Shown: in pieces, positions 25,901 to 35,365 of the stretch
How positions within the stretch are numbered: the stretch's first letter is position 1
Layout: every line of letters starts with the position of its first letter
NCBI RefSeq assembly: GCF_019429535.1
Contig: NZ_JAHXZM010000008.1
Coordinates: 1-64,000, forward strand
Length of the DNA stretch: 64,000 bases
From: Sphingomonas citricola
Lineage (GTDB): Bacteria > Pseudomonadota > Alphaproteobacteria > Sphingomonadales > Sphingomonadaceae
Direction of reading: 5' to 3'
The notes under the pieces: model-generated
What the model was told of the DNA's origin: nothing
What the model saw: only the letters and a program-made list of their open reading frames with translations
Databases searched by the model: none
Translations under genes and position numbers: made by a program

Positions 25901-28900
25901 GTTGAGGTTGACCGCCGCGCCGAGCGTTGCGGCGGAATAGTCGACCGTGTCCGACCCTGCGCCACCGTTGTAGCTGTCGCTGCCACCGCCGTCGAAGAAG
26001 ATGTTGTCGCCCGCGTCGCCGGTGACCGTGTCGTTGCCCGAGCCGGTGCGAACGTTCTCGAACCCGATGATCGTGTCGTTGCCGACACCGGTGTTCTGCG
26101 CCGTGGTGATGCTCAGGTCGACTGTCACACCCGTGCTGCCGGTGAACGCCACGGTGTCAACACCTGCACCGCCGTTCAGCGTATCGTCGCCCAGACCGCC
26201 TTCGATCACGTTGGCGTTGTCATCGCCGGTCAGGACGTCGTTGCCCGCACCACCGGTCAGGTTCTCGATTCCGCGCAGTGCCGCGATCTGCCCCCCCGCA
26301 ACGGCAGCAATGCCGTCGTTCGCACCGCGCAGCGTGGCGGTGACGCTCTCGGTATAGCCCGAGAAGGAGGCGGTGTCCGAACCCGTGCCGCCGTCGAGCA
26401 GGTCGACGGTGCCACCGGCATTGCCGCCGGTGCGCAGCGTGTCGTCGCCCGCGCCGCCGTACAGCGTGTTCTCACCCGCGTCGCCGGTCAGCGTGTCGTT
26501 GAACGCCGAGCCGAGCAGGTTCTGGAACCCCGTCAGCGTGTCGTTGCCAGTGACGCCGGTGTTCTGCGCCGTGCCCTGCAGCGCGAGGCTGACGGTCACA
26601 CCCGCCGACGCACCCGCGTAGGAGGCGGTGTCATTGCCCGCACCACCGATCAGCGTGTCGTCGCCGAGCCCGCCCTCGATCACGTTCGCATCGGCGTTGC
26701 CGATCAGCGTGTCGTTGAGCGCAGAACCAATCAGGTTCTCGATACCGATCAGCGTGTCGCGGCCCGCAGCCACCGTGTCCTGCGCCGTGCCCTGGATGTT
26801 CAGGTCGACGGTAACGCCGGTCGTCGAGCCACCGCTGAACGCGTTGGTGAACGCCGCGGTATCGTTGCCGCTGCCGCCGTTCAGCACGTCGTTGCCGAGC
26901 GTGCCCGCGATATAATCGTTACCCTCGCCACCGTCGGCGATCAGGCTGCTGTTGTTGGTCGCGGTGGTGGTAGTGGTCACCACGGCCGAGTTCGCCAGCG
27001 AGATGTTGAGCTGGTAGGTCTGCCCCGCGATCAGCGGCTGCGCGGTCGCAGCGCCGTTCCACAATCCGACGCGGATGTAATAGGTGCCCGCGGTCTGGAA
27101 GGTGTAGGTCAGGTACGCGTCGTCGTGGCCCGGGTAGGTTGGGTCGCCCGTACCGGTGTCGTTCGATGCGATCACCACACCAGCCGAGTTGACCAGCTCG
27201 ATGAAGCTGTCGTCGAGCGTGCCGGGACCGTCGATGTCGAAGATCGCCTGCGAGCCCGGCACCGTCACGTCAATGCGGTAATATTCGAGCGAGCCGCCCG
27301 CCGCGGTCGCGTTGATCGTCGCGTGCGGGAGCGAGGTCGAGTTGGTGATGTCCGGATTGGCGTCGACGTCGTAGGCGCCCGCGGTGGCGACTGCGGTCGC
27401 GATGCTGCCGTTGTTGATCGACTGCGGCTTGGTGATGTCGGGCTGCGACGGAGCCGACACGGTGGTGGTGGTGGTGAACCCGCCACCGATCAGCCGGTCG
27501 TCACCCGCGCCGCCCGACAGCGTGTCGTTGCCGCTGGCACCGCCCGACAGCGTGTTATTCTGGCTGTTGCCGGTGATCGTGTCGTTGCCGACCGTGCCCT
27601 GGATGTTCTCGATGCTGCGCAGCGTGTCGGTTTCGCCGTCATGAGTGACGATCACGTCCGCGCCGGTATCGTTCAGCGTCACGTTGACGCCGGTGGTGTT
27701 GGTGAACACCACCGTGTCGCTGCCGGCACCGCCGTCGAGCACGTTGTTGGCGGTGTTGCCGACGAACACGTCGTTGCCCGCACCACCCTTGGCGTTCTCG
27801 ATCAACGAGCGCGCGTCGTTGTTGTAAAGCAGCGACATCGCGATGTTGCCGGGCGCCAGCGTCGTGATGTTCTGGTACGCGGTATTGTTGGCGAGCTGCG
27901 CCTGGTCGACGGTCGAGAACTGGCCCGGACGCAGGTCGATCGTGACGCCGTTGGCGTAGTTGCTGGCGTCGATCGTGTCGTTGCCGCCGCCATCCCAGAT
28001 GGTGGAGAAGATCTTGTTGCCCGACGGCGCGCCCTGGCCGACGCCATTGATGAACATCTCACCCGTAGTCTGGCTGAAGGTGTAGACGCTGTCGGTCGCG
28101 TTGGTGGTGTAGTTCGCGCCGTAGAGATACTGCAGCGCGGCCAGATCATACTGCATGTACGTCTGCGGCTGGTTGATCTTGTCGCCGGCGAAGCCGCCGG
28201 TGCCCGGTGCCGGGGTGTAGGTCATCAGCGACCATGCCTGACCGTCGTTGTCCGGGGTCAGCGACTGCGTGCCGAAGCGCGGCGCAGTGCCGAAGTAGAA
28301 CGACAGGTCGCTGTTGGTGTAATCCTGGTGCCCGTGCTTCAGCCCCATCGTGTGGCCGATCTCGTGCATCATGGTGGCGTAGCCCCACGTGCCCTTGTTC
28401 GCGAGATCGTAATAAGGCTGACTGGTGCGACCGAACCAGATGTCGCCTGCCGCGCTCTGCTTGTCCGACGGGAAGCCGCCGTACGCCGAGGCAACATCGT
28501 TGTCCGCGGTCTGCGAGATGCGGATGTTGGCATGCGTCGTGTCGGTTTCGGTGATCTCGGTGAACTTGAGGTTCGTCGCGGCCGAGATCTGCGCGAATGA
28601 CGCACGCGCCGCCTGCTGCTGCAGCGTGCCGAGTGCGAGATGGTAATTGTCGACGCCAGCGTTCAGCGGCGTGCTGCCATTGTAGTTCGAGCCCAGCGTC
28701 GGGAAGCTGTAGGTGAGCTCCAGCGTGCCCCACTTCGACCCGATCAGCGTCGCGTCGACGTTGCGGTTGCCGGTGAACGAGCGCGTCCCGTCCGGATTGG
28801 TGACGAGGTTGAGCAGGACGCCGAGCGGATTGCCCGCGGGGTTGGCGTCGGTGATCCCATCAGTCGTGTCCGGTGCGGCGGTGTCCTTGACCTTGCCGTG

Positions 28901-29038
28901 CAACGCTTGGTCACGCAGCCCCTTGCAGATCGGGCAGTCGCAGCCCTGCACCACCGTCTCGTGGTTCATCTCGGCCAGCGGATCCCAGGTCACACCGCCG
29001 CCATTGGTTGCACCCAGGCCAGTCTCGGAAATGCTCAT
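22949..29038 (-). CDS. Giant serralysin-like RTX metalloprotease (type I secreted)
   Basis: A 2029-residue protein with no Sec signal. Residues 222-240 hold the zincin site HEIGHTMGLKH (H225, E226, H229, H235), with a Met-turn SLMTY (M272) as in the M10/serralysin family. After it come many GGxGxDxLxGGxGxD RTX calcium repeats, a bacterial pre-peptidase-C-like domain (about 610-700), more RTX blocks, and four 40-residue repeats near the C-terminus (YIASYSDLRAAYG type). The end (DVAHSQHLVIA) is the probable type I signal. ATG 29038 has GAGGGG upstream. The neighbouring TolC/ABC/HlyD operon is the likely exporter. Typical serralysins are about 480 residues, so this one is greatly enlarged. Confidence 0.92.
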   Translation of the reverse strand: MSISETGLGATNGGGVTWDPLAEMNHETVVQGCDCPICKGLRDQALHGKVKDTAAPDTTDGITDANPAGNPLGVLLNLVTNPDGTRSFTGNRNVDATLIGSKWGTLELTYSFPTLGSNYNGSTPLNAGVDNYHLALGTLQQQAARASFAQISAATNLKFTEITETDTTHANIRISQTADNDVASAYGGFPSDKQSAAGDIWFGRTSQPYYDLANKGTWGYATMMHEIGHTMGLKHGHQDYTNSDLSFYFGTAPRFGTQSLTPDNDGQAWSLMTYTPAPGTGGFAGDKINQPQTYMQYDLAALQYLYGANYTTNATDSVYTFSQTTGEMFINGVGQGAPSGNKIFSTIWDGGGNDTIDASNYANGVTIDLRPGQFSTVDQAQLANNTAYQNITTLAPGNIAMSLLYNNDARSLIENAKGGAGNDVFVGNTANNVLDGGAGSDTVVFTNTTGVNVTLNDTGADVIVTHDGETDTLRSIENIQGTVGNDTITGNSQNNTLSGGASGNDTLSGGAGDDRLIGGGFTTTTTVSAPSQPDITKPQSINNGSIATAVATAGAYDVDANPDITNSTSLPHATINATAAGGSLEYYRIDVTVPGSQAIFDIDGPGTLDDSFIELVNSAGVVIASNDTGTGDPTYPGHDDAYLTYTFQTAGTYYIRVGLWNGAATAQPLIAGQTYQLNISLANSAVVTTTTTATNNSSLIADGGEGNDYIAGTLGNDVLNGGSGNDTAAFTNAFSGGSTTGVTVDLNIQGTAQDTVAAGRDTLIGIENLIGSALNDTLIGNADANVIEGGLGDDTLIGGAGNDTASYAGASAGVTVSLALQGTAQNTGVTGNDTLTGFQNLLGSAFNDTLTGDAGENTLYGGAGDDTLRTGGNAGGTVDLLDGGTGSDTASFSGYTESVTATLRGANDGIAAVAGGQIAALRGIENLTGGAGNDVLTGDDNANVIEGGLGDDTLNGGAGVDTVAFTGSTGVTVDLSITTAQNTGVGNDTIIGFENVRTGSGNDTVTGDAGDNIFFDGGGSDSYNGGAGSDTVDYSAATLGAAVNLNLTTAQTSGAAAGDTITNIENIIGSATASNNLTGGNGTDNRLVGGALADFIIGGGTNDTLIGGAGNDVMFGDYVNTFNTTAGVADGNDVLEGGAGSDILVGGLGNDILRGGDGDDTLVGGIANATINGLTQVYTNDGGNDTFDGGDGTDTAYAYYTGRAGGVSFDLGNLDGNSAITLDGTNIGSFTSVERVIFRGGTGNDNVRGGGTADTLVGNEGDDILDGWYGNDTLSGGLGNDTLIGGEGLDTATYVNATAGVNVDLRIQGTAQDTGGEGIDTLIGIEYLTGSSFGDTLRGNDSFNLIIDNGIGTATQLAQTDSLFGYGGDDSLLVTRAGSVATIINMDGGDGNDIIELRSGSLTGALAAVADGLSTATYLAAGVTGDRALDVVRVDGGAGNDRIILTGVANATVDAGSGNDTVSISMRGASGVNNYQLTLGAGADTIQLGVGSSAATSTEVAATARDNRVTDFQVGNAGDRFEMTDFLNRGLTGYTANSNAFASGHLRLIQSGTDLLLQSDRDGAGTTNGFVTIFTISNGYTGGFTAYNFDGFIGNLTLTGFDGNETITGATGNDILSGGGGDDNLYGLAGNDTLNGGDGNDLLDGGSGADIMTGGMGNDRYVVDNVNDQVLESSNGGTDFVSSSVSYTLSANVEALLLTGTASINGTGNDENNYILGNRGNNVLNGGGGYDTIVTVTGNAAIKPDAGFDRIDGGDGFDTLSLGGFQADYQLLASGGRTFLVAARSAVEVANIEQGSFLNGSLQSFSSLTANTATFSGLSYIAGYSDLRAAFGTNAAAGAQHFVEYGFAEGRGMAFNALDYIASYSDLRAAYGTNAEGGAQHYILYGASENRSTTFDGWKYLASYGDLIQAFGPNEAAAAQHFIQYGANENRTITFNAQAYAAANADLAAAFGNDAEALARHYVLYGFAEGRSLGTSSAASAPAASVAAAFVDGADHAVSTNTGDAVLFSGSAWQNDIGDVAHSQHLVIA

Positions 29039-29120
29039 CGATCGTTCCCCTCTCGGCACGATTGTAAGGTTCCACCCGGCAAAGGCGCACAAAACACCCC
29101 GGTTACCCGCAAATCGCGAC

Positions 29121-29149
29121 AATATAATTGTTTATTCATGTTCCTGTAA
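29121..29149 (-). promoter_or_regulatory. Possible sigma70-type promoter of the RTX protease
   Basis: On the minus strand TTACAG (29144-29149) and TATATT (29121-29126) are spaced by 17 bases in an A/T-rich patch upstream of the RTX gene. The match to the -35 box is weak. Confidence 0.35.
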
Positions 29150-29253
29150 TGCTGGTCAAGCGGTGAACGTGTCGCTTGTTACGATTGTTTGCAGTGTGCG
29201 ATTGACAGCATGATAGGGTGCAGGCTGGCCGGTGCGGCTCGTTGGAGAAGGTG

Positions 29254-29739
29254 ATGCAACGTTATCGTTCACCCCGGGGACTTTCGCCCTTGTGTGCCAC
29301 CCCAATCGCGGGGGCATTGCTGATTGTGCCGGCGTCGGCACAGGAACCTCGCGCGGATGCCGCACAACAGGGCCCAATCCTTGAGCCCGTGTCTGCCGCC
29401 GAAAACCTGCACCCGGCGAGCGTTGCCGCGTCGCGGTTGAACGACGATGCCGCGTCGCATGGACGCAGGATCGTCTCAACCGCGTTCGTCCAACTGGGCC
29501 CAGACGCATGGATGCGACTGGAAATGCGCGATGGTGGTGTGCTAATGTTGCAGGACGTGACGATGGAGCCGTACACTGTCTGCGGTGCTACAACAGCGCG
29601 GGGGGGCGCAGCCAAACGGCGCTGTATCAATTATTCCCAGGTTACACGGGCCCGTCCAGCCGATCCGCCCGCTCGTATCGATACGATCGATGTCGGCCCC
29701 GGCCAACGCGCGACCGAACGCACACCACCTGCTCGCTGA
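29254..29739 (+). CDS. Secreted protein of unknown function
   Basis: A 161-residue protein with signal peptide (LCATPIAGALLIVPASA, cleavage before QEPRAD). The mature part includes FVQLGPDAWMRLEMRDGGVLMLQDV and two cysteines (TVCGATT and RRCINY). I recognise no domain. The ATG at 29254 follows GGAGAAGG. It is divergent from the RTX protease, and convergent with the HlyD end of the secretion operon. Confidence 0.6.
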   Translation: MQRYRSPRGLSPLCATPIAGALLIVPASAQEPRADAAQQGPILEPVSAAENLHPASVAASRLNDDAASHGRRIVSTAFVQLGPDAWMRLEMRDGGVLMLQDVTMEPYTVCGATTARGGAAKRRCINYSQVTRARPADPPARIDTIDVGPGQRATERTPPAR

Positions 29740-29939
29740 GTGGCTTCGGTGCGACAGACCCAGTCCATTGCCGTGCAACAGTGATGCAAGGTCGGGCGCA
29801 CGATCACTACTTATTCAGCGGCAGCATTCCGCGCCGACCACAAGCAAATGGATCGCGATGTTGCTGCTGAACGACGGTCTTGCTGATTTCGCCTGAACAC
29901 ATGGCGCGTAGGCAGTCGTATGAGGCACGACAAAAGGCC

Positions 29940-29966
29940 AAGTCATCCGCTACAGGCGGATGACTT
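29940..29966 (-). terminator. Hairpin after the secretion operon
   Basis: AAGTCATCCGC and GCGGATGACTT form an 11-bp stem with a 5-base loop, 9 bases beyond the HlyD stop. On the minus strand GGCCTTTTG follows, a short T-run. It is the likely end of the tolC-ABC-HlyD transcript. Confidence 0.65.
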
Positions 29967-29974
29967 CCTCCGCA

Positions 29975-31309
29975 CTATTCGCGCAGCGCTTCCTCGCTCA
30001 GTCGAGTAAACGGCGTCAGGATGTAGGCCATGACCGAGCGCTTGTCGCCGATCAGGTTGACGTCGGCGGTCATGCCGGGGCCGATATTGAGGCGGCGTCC
30101 TTCGGGATCGCGGAAGTTCTCCGCGTCGGCGCGGACGCGGACGATGTAGTGGCTCTCGCCGGTGCGCTCCTCGACGGTCGCGTCGGGGCTGATCGTAATA
30201 ACGCGGCCTTCCATCCCGCCATAGATGCCCGATTCATATGCGGTGATGTTGACGCGCGCACGCTGGCCGATGCGGACCGCGGCGATGTCCTTGGGCGCGA
30301 CCAGTGCCTCGACGGTCAGCGCGTCGGCGCTCGGCACCACCTCGACAATCGGCTGGCCTGCACCCACGCTCGCGCCGACCGTTGAGACGAGCACGCGGTT
30401 GACGCGGCCGTCGACCGGGGCGGCGACGGTCGCGCGGCCGAGCCGGGCGACGAGCGCGGGCATCGCCTGTCGCCGGGCGCCCAACTCACCCTGCGCGGTG
30501 GCGAGATCAGCACCTGCTTGCGCGCGCCACGCGCCGCGGACCTGCGCCAGGCTCGCGCGTGCCTCGGCAACGCTCGCCTGCGCGCGCGCAATTGCGGCGG
30601 ATGCCTGCGCCGCGTCGGTGGTCGCGACCGCGGCTGCGTTCTCGTACTGGATTAGCGTCATGCGCGGCTCGATCCCGCGCTCGACCAGAGGGCGCATGAC
30701 CTCGAGCTGGCGACGTGCGCCGTCGCGTGCCGAAACGCGCGACTGGTACGCCGCCTGTGCTTCGGCCACCGCGCGGTTCGCCTGCGCCTCGCGTGCGGCC
30801 GCGGCTGCGCTCAAACTCGCGAGATCGCTCATCCGTGCAGCGTGAAGCGAGCGCTCGATCGCGATCTGCTCGGCGACGTCAGGGGTCGTCGCAGGCGGAT
30901 AGGCGGGTTCACGTCCCGCGATCTCGGCCTCCAGTCGCGCGATCTTCGCCGAAAGCGCACCGACCGTCGCCTGCGAGCTGCCAAGTTCGGCACCCGCCTG
31001 CGTGCGATCGAGCCGGACCAGCGGCTGCCCACGGCGCACCAGATCGCCCGCGCGCACCAGGATCTGCGACACGATGCCGCCCTCCAAATTGCTCAGCACC
31101 TGCAAGCGGCTCGACGGCACGACGCGGCCGGGTGCGTGAACGGTACGGTCGAGTTTCACGACGCTCGCCCAGACGATGAAGATCACGACGAAGCCTACGA
31201 TCAGCCACAACAGCAGGTTCGATACCGCCCTCGGCTTGATGCGGTCGGTCAGATCCTCGAGGTGGGTGTGATGCGTGTCGGTCATCGTATCGGTCATGCT
31301 GTCCCTCAT
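29975..31309 (-). CDS. Type I secretion periplasmic adaptor (HlyD family)
   Basis: A 444-residue protein with a short cytoplasmic N-terminus, one membrane span (LLLWLIVGFVVIFIVWASVV), then the lipoyl-like half (VVPSSRLQVLSNLEGGIVSQILVRAGDLVRRGQPLVRLD), a long Ala-rich coiled coil, and the C-terminal beta-barrel part. It links the inner-membrane ABC exporter to TolC. Its start overlaps the ABC gene stop (ATGA). It is the last gene of the three-gene operon; the RTX protease lies beyond it. Confidence 0.93.
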   Translation of the reverse strand: MRDSMTDTMTDTHHTHLEDLTDRIKPRAVSNLLLWLIVGFVVIFIVWASVVKLDRTVHAPGRVVPSSRLQVLSNLEGGIVSQILVRAGDLVRRGQPLVRLDRTQAGAELGSSQATVGALSAKIARLEAEIAGREPAYPPATTPDVAEQIAIERSLHAARMSDLASLSAAAAAREAQANRAVAEAQAAYQSRVSARDGARRQLEVMRPLVERGIEPRMTLIQYENAAAVATTDAAQASAAIARAQASVAEARASLAQVRGAWRAQAGADLATAQGELGARRQAMPALVARLGRATVAAPVDGRVNRVLVSTVGASVGAGQPIVEVVPSADALTVEALVAPKDIAAVRIGQRARVNITAYESGIYGGMEGRVITISPDATVEERTGESHYIVRVRADAENFRDPEGRRLNIGPGMTADVNLIGDKRSVMAYILTPFTRLSEEALRE

Positions 31310-33042
31310 GCCACCGCGCGCGGACGCTGGAGGGCCTGGAGCACCTGGTCGCGCGGTCCATCCTGGACGACGCGGCCACCCTCGACTACGACGATGCGCT
31401 CAACCAGCCGCAGTAGTGCGGGGCGGTGGGTGATGAGTACGAAGGTGCGGCCTTTGAGCTCGGCCTCCAGCCGCTGAATAAGTTGTGCCTCGCTGCCCTG
31501 ATCCATCGAGCTGGTCGGCTCGTCGAACACCACCACCTGCGGGCGGCCGGCGAGCGCGCGCGCGAGGCTGATCGACTGGCGCTGTCCGCCCGACAGCCCC
31601 TCGCCGCGATCAGCAAGTTTGAGGTCGTAGCCGTTGGCGAGCTGCCCCATGAAGGCGTGCGTCCCCGACAGTTCGGCGACGCGCAGCATCTCGGCATCGT
31701 CGACATGGCCGCGTTCGAGCACGATATTCTCGCGCACCGTGCCCGACAGCAGCACCGGCTCCTGCAACGCGGTGCCGATCAAGCCGCGCATTGCATGCGG
31801 GTCGTACTGTCGGATGTCAGTGCCGTCGATCATGACGAGCCCCTCCTGCGGCGGGTAGAGCCCGAGGATCAGCCGCGCGATCGTCGACTTGCCCGACCCG
31901 ATCCGGCCCAAGAGCGCGACGCGCTGGCCAGCGGGAATGACGAGGTTGAGCCCGTCGAGCGTCTTCTCCGCCGCGCCCGGATAGCGGAACTCGACGCCCT
32001 TCAGCTCGATACGGCCCTCGAATTTGGTCGGGTGGAGCGCGCCCGCGCCGGGTTCTTCCGACCCCGTCTCCATCATCGCGTTGATCTGCTTGTAGGCGGT
32101 GCGCGTCGCCGACAGGCGCGTCAGCAGCGTCGCGATCGTCGCGAGCGGCTGCACCGCGCGCCCCGACAGGATCGAGCAGGCGACCAGCGCGCCCGTCGTC
32201 AATTTGTGGTCGGCGATCAGGTACACGCCCGCGACGACCGTTCCGGCATAAGCGAGCGTGTTGGCCGACACCGACACGGTGGTCGCGATCGTCGACACCA
32301 GCCGCTGGCGCACCGACGAGTCCGAATGCTCCTCGTTGGCGCGCTTCCACCGCCGGCCGAGCAGCCGCGCCGCGCCCGAGGTCTTGACCATTTCCAGCGC
32401 GCCGACGGTTTCCACCAGCACGCTCTGCTTGGTCAGCCCCTGGCTCATCGACTTGGCCGAGAGGCGATCGAGCGCGGGGCGCGTCAGCCAGCCTGCACCG
32501 ATCACGATCGGGATCGCGGCGAGCGGCACCCACACGATCGGTCCGCCGAGGATCGCGATGAACGCGAGCGTGACGATGATGAACGGCACGTCGACCAGCG
32601 CGGTCATCGTCGCCGAGGCGAAAAAGTCGCGCAGCGTCTCCAGCTCGCGCATCATGCCGGTCAAGGCGCCGGTCGAGCCCTTCTTCTGGTCCAACCGGAT
32701 TGCGACCAGCCGGCGAAACACGCGCCCGCCGATGTCATGGTCGATGTCTGCGCCCGCGAGATCGGTGAAATAGGCGCGCAGGATCCGCAGCAGGAAGTCG
32801 AACACGACCAGGATCATCAACCCGATCGACAAGGCGATCAGCGAGGAAAAGGCGTTGTTGGGGACGACGCGGTCGTAGACGGTCATCGTGAACAGGGAGG
32901 TCACGAGCCCGAAGATGTTGATCATCGCCGCGGCCACCGCGACTTTCAGGTAAGTGCCCTTGTTGCGCAGCATCGGCTCGACCAGCCACGGCGCGAAGCG
33001 CGGGCGCGGGTGGTCGACCGCGTGGGTGTCGGTGTCGGTCAT
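31306..33042 (-). CDS. Type I secretion ABC exporter (PrtD-like)
   Basis: A 578-residue half-transporter with an N-terminal membrane domain, and an ATPase domain with Walker A GRIGSGKST, signature LSGGQRQS, Walker B VVVFDEPTSS and the switch His in LITHRP. It has no C39 peptidase domain; the region before the first span is about 30 residues. This size and design fit PrtD/LapB-type exporters of RTX proteins. It overlaps both the TolC gene upstream and the HlyD gene downstream by four bases. Confidence 0.93.
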   Translation of the reverse strand: MTDTDTHAVDHPRPRFAPWLVEPMLRNKGTYLKVAVAAAMINIFGLVTSLFTMTVYDRVVPNNAFSSLIALSIGLMILVVFDFLLRILRAYFTDLAGADIDHDIGGRVFRRLVAIRLDQKKGSTGALTGMMRELETLRDFFASATMTALVDVPFIIVTLAFIAILGGPIVWVPLAAIPIVIGAGWLTRPALDRLSAKSMSQGLTKQSVLVETVGALEMVKTSGAARLLGRRWKRANEEHSDSSVRQRLVSTIATTVSVSANTLAYAGTVVAGVYLIADHKLTTGALVACSILSGRAVQPLATIATLLTRLSATRTAYKQINAMMETGSEEPGAGALHPTKFEGRIELKGVEFRYPGAAEKTLDGLNLVIPAGQRVALLGRIGSGKSTIARLILGLYPPQEGLVMIDGTDIRQYDPHAMRGLIGTALQEPVLLSGTVRENIVLERGHVDDAEMLRVAELSGTHAFMGQLANGYDLKLADRGEGLSGGQRQSISLARALAGRPQVVVFDEPTSSMDQGSEAQLIQRLEAELKGRTFVLITHRPALLRLVERIVVVEGGRVVQDGPRDQVLQALQRPRAVA

Positions 33043-34766
33043 CGTGGTTCCAGCGCGGCGGGTTGGATGTTGAGCGCAGGGAGCAGCCGCCCGGTGCGGG
33101 CGAGCAGCGCGTAGCGCGCGGTGTCGAGCTCGATCGTGGTCTGAATGAAGCGCGCAGCGACGCCGAAGTAATTGTTATCGGCCGCCAGCAGGTCGAACAA
33201 CGTGCCGCGCGATACGCGAAACCGCTCCGCCAGCACATCGCGCGAGCGTCGACTGGCGAGATAATTTTCTTCGATCGCGCTTTGCGCGTCGCTCAAGGCA
33301 GACACGTCGGCGAGCGCGATCTCGGCGTCGCGGCGCACCTCGATCTGAGTGCGGCGCAATCGCGCGTCGGCACCGCTCGCGCGCGCCTCGGCCTGCCCGA
33401 TGCGTTGGTCGATGCCGCCCCCAATCCGCATGCTTAGTGTCAGGCTGCCGCGGATGTCGTAGTCACGCGAGGTTTCGATGATGCCGTAGCGCCCCGCATC
33501 GATTCCGGCGGAGAGCTGCGGCAAGCGGTCCCCCTGGAGCGCACGCACGTCGGCGCGCGCCGCCTGCACGCCTAGCCTGGCGGCGCGCACCAATGGCAGC
33601 CGGTCGGTTTCACCCGACAGCGTCGCCGCGGTGATCCCGCCGAGAGCGGGTAGCGGCGCGCGCGATAGGTCGGCGGGCGCGGGTTCGCCGATCACAGCGA
33701 CATATTGCGCCTCCGCGCTGGCGAGCTGACGGCGGAAGTCGGCGAGCTGTGCGGCGGACGAGGCGATGTAGCTGTCTACCTGCGCGATATCGCCCGCGGC
33801 CGCGGCACCCTGGCGGATGCGCAACTCGATGCTGCCGCGCAGCTCGCGCTGGCTGTCGGCGAATGCCTCGCTCAAGCGCACCAGCGCGCGATAGCCGTAA
33901 ACATTGTACCACGCCGACACCGCCTGGAGCGCGAGGCGGGTGGCGGTGTCCTCGACGCTCGCCTGCGCGCCCTCAAGCCGCGCCTGCGCCGCACGAATGC
34001 GCGCGTTGCTGGCGCCGAAGTCGATCACCGGCTGCTGGATGCGGACGAGGCCGTCGGTGCGCGCGCGCGGACGCGATCGCTCCAGTACGTTGCCGGGATC
34101 ATTCGAGAACGCGCGGTCGATCACCTGGAAGGTCGAGATCGACAGGTCCGCGGTCGGCAACTGACGCGCGCGTGCCTCGCCGCGTGCTTCACGGGCTTCG
34201 TCGACCTGCGCGCTCGCCTCGTCGAGCGACGGGTTGCGCGTCACCGCCGCCCCGATCGCGCGCGCGAACGTATCGATGGAGGTCTGCGTGCGCGCGAGCC
34301 GCAGGATCGGATCGCTGCCGGCGTCGATGTGGAGCGGGTCACCACTCGGCACCGGAAGTCCACCAGGACGCGCGCGGCGCGGCAGTGCGTCGCTCGTGGG
34401 GGCGGACGGCAATTCGCCGCGTGGTGCGGTGGGGGTGAGCGGCGCGATGCTAGGGCCAAACGGGACGGGCTGCGCGGCCGGGGCAGGGGATAGCGGTGAG
34501 CCCGACGGCACCTGCGCCGGCAGCGGCAGCGAAGGAGAGGGCGGCAGCGGGCGCGGTGTCGCTCCCTGCTGCGGATTGACCACCAGCGAGCCCTGCGGCT
34601 CGCCGCGTGGAGCCGAGGATGATAGCGGGGAGGTGGTTGTCGACTGCGCGAGTGCGGGAACAGCGAGCAGCGGGGTGAGCAATGCGGCGGACAGGCCGGC
34701 GCGGAACGCCGCGCGGTGCGTACCGCCCGTCACTGCACCCGCCAACGTTTTATGTTCCCGTGGCAT
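33039..34766 (-). CDS. TolC-family outer-membrane channel with Pro-rich N-terminal insert
   Basis: A 575-residue protein. After the signal peptide (LSAALLTPLLAVPALA) comes a 110-residue Pro/Ser-rich segment, then the TolC repeats (paired coiled-coil segments, for example SLDEASAQVDEAREARGEAR and QAVSAWYNVYGYRALV). It forms the outer-membrane tunnel of the type I system. ATG 34766 is preceded by AGGGGCG. The frame is open to 34802, but the region before 34766 lacks protein character. It is the first gene of the operon. Confidence 0.9.
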   Translation of the reverse strand: MPREHKTLAGAVTGGTHRAAFRAGLSAALLTPLLAVPALAQSTTTSPLSSSAPRGEPQGSLVVNPQQGATPRPLPPSPSLPLPAQVPSGSPLSPAPAAQPVPFGPSIAPLTPTAPRGELPSAPTSDALPRRARPGGLPVPSGDPLHIDAGSDPILRLARTQTSIDTFARAIGAAVTRNPSLDEASAQVDEAREARGEARARQLPTADLSISTFQVIDRAFSNDPGNVLERSRPRARTDGLVRIQQPVIDFGASNARIRAAQARLEGAQASVEDTATRLALQAVSAWYNVYGYRALVRLSEAFADSQRELRGSIELRIRQGAAAAGDIAQVDSYIASSAAQLADFRRQLASAEAQYVAVIGEPAPADLSRAPLPALGGITAATLSGETDRLPLVRAARLGVQAARADVRALQGDRLPQLSAGIDAGRYGIIETSRDYDIRGSLTLSMRIGGGIDQRIGQAEARASGADARLRRTQIEVRRDAEIALADVSALSDAQSAIEENYLASRRSRDVLAERFRVSRGTLFDLLAADNNYFGVAARFIQTTIELDTARYALLARTGRLLPALNIQPAALEPR

Positions 34767-35078
34767 CGCCCCTGTACGGCCGACGCCTTTCTCCACTGTC
34801 ACGTCGTTCCACCCCGATCCCGCGCCGCTGCCACCGTTCTACCGGTGCAGCAACACTCGGGAACAATTTTCCCGGAAGCGGGTTCTTTGCGCCGTTTTCA
34901 CGCAAAATCTACCATAATAACAATCGTCACCACCTTACGCGTACGATTAGACGTGTGCCGATGCAGTGCAGCGACAGCGGGGTGATGGTCGGCAATTTGG
35001 AAGAGCGCGCAGCATATTAGTTTGCTGGCACAGGCAGCATGCGGCGAGCGCCGACATGGAACGATCGGATGGACGATC

Positions 35079-35157
<79 letters not shown>

Positions 35158-35243
35158 ACGCACTCCGCCCTGTAGCGGAAGCGTGCGTGCGGTCAAATCA
35201 CGTTATTGCCCGCTCGGGACGAGCGGTAAAAAGCTGGTCGGGG

Positions 35244-35278
35244 AAAAAGGAGCACCTACTCACAAAGCAGGTGCTCCT
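35244..35278 (-). terminator. Rho-independent terminator of the nuclease gene
   Basis: AGGAGCACCT and AGGTGCTCCT form a 10-bp stem with an 11-base loop, followed on the minus strand by TTTTT. It lies 88 bases after the nuclease stop and before the tRNA. Confidence 0.85.
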
Positions 35279-35365
35279 AGTTTCATGCTGAACCGGCAAT
35301 ATGGCAGCAACATTCAGTAACACAAGGCGCCATCCCCTCCTCGACAGGATGGCGCATTCCCAACA

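Noticed and set aside
24404..28600. A 1398-codon open frame on the plus strand opposite the RTX protease
   Set aside because: It mirrors the repetitive RTX gene; its composition (long Arg/Val/Ala runs) and lack of domains show it is a shadow of the minus-strand gene.
22949..29038. CRISPR-like array from the regular repeats
   Set aside because: The regularity is from coding RTX and 40-residue repeats, which differ in sequence and lack constant direct repeats with unique spacers.
31426..33114. A 562-codon plus-strand frame opposite the ABC exporter
   Set aside because: It is Arg/His-rich and antisense to a gene with intact Walker motifs.
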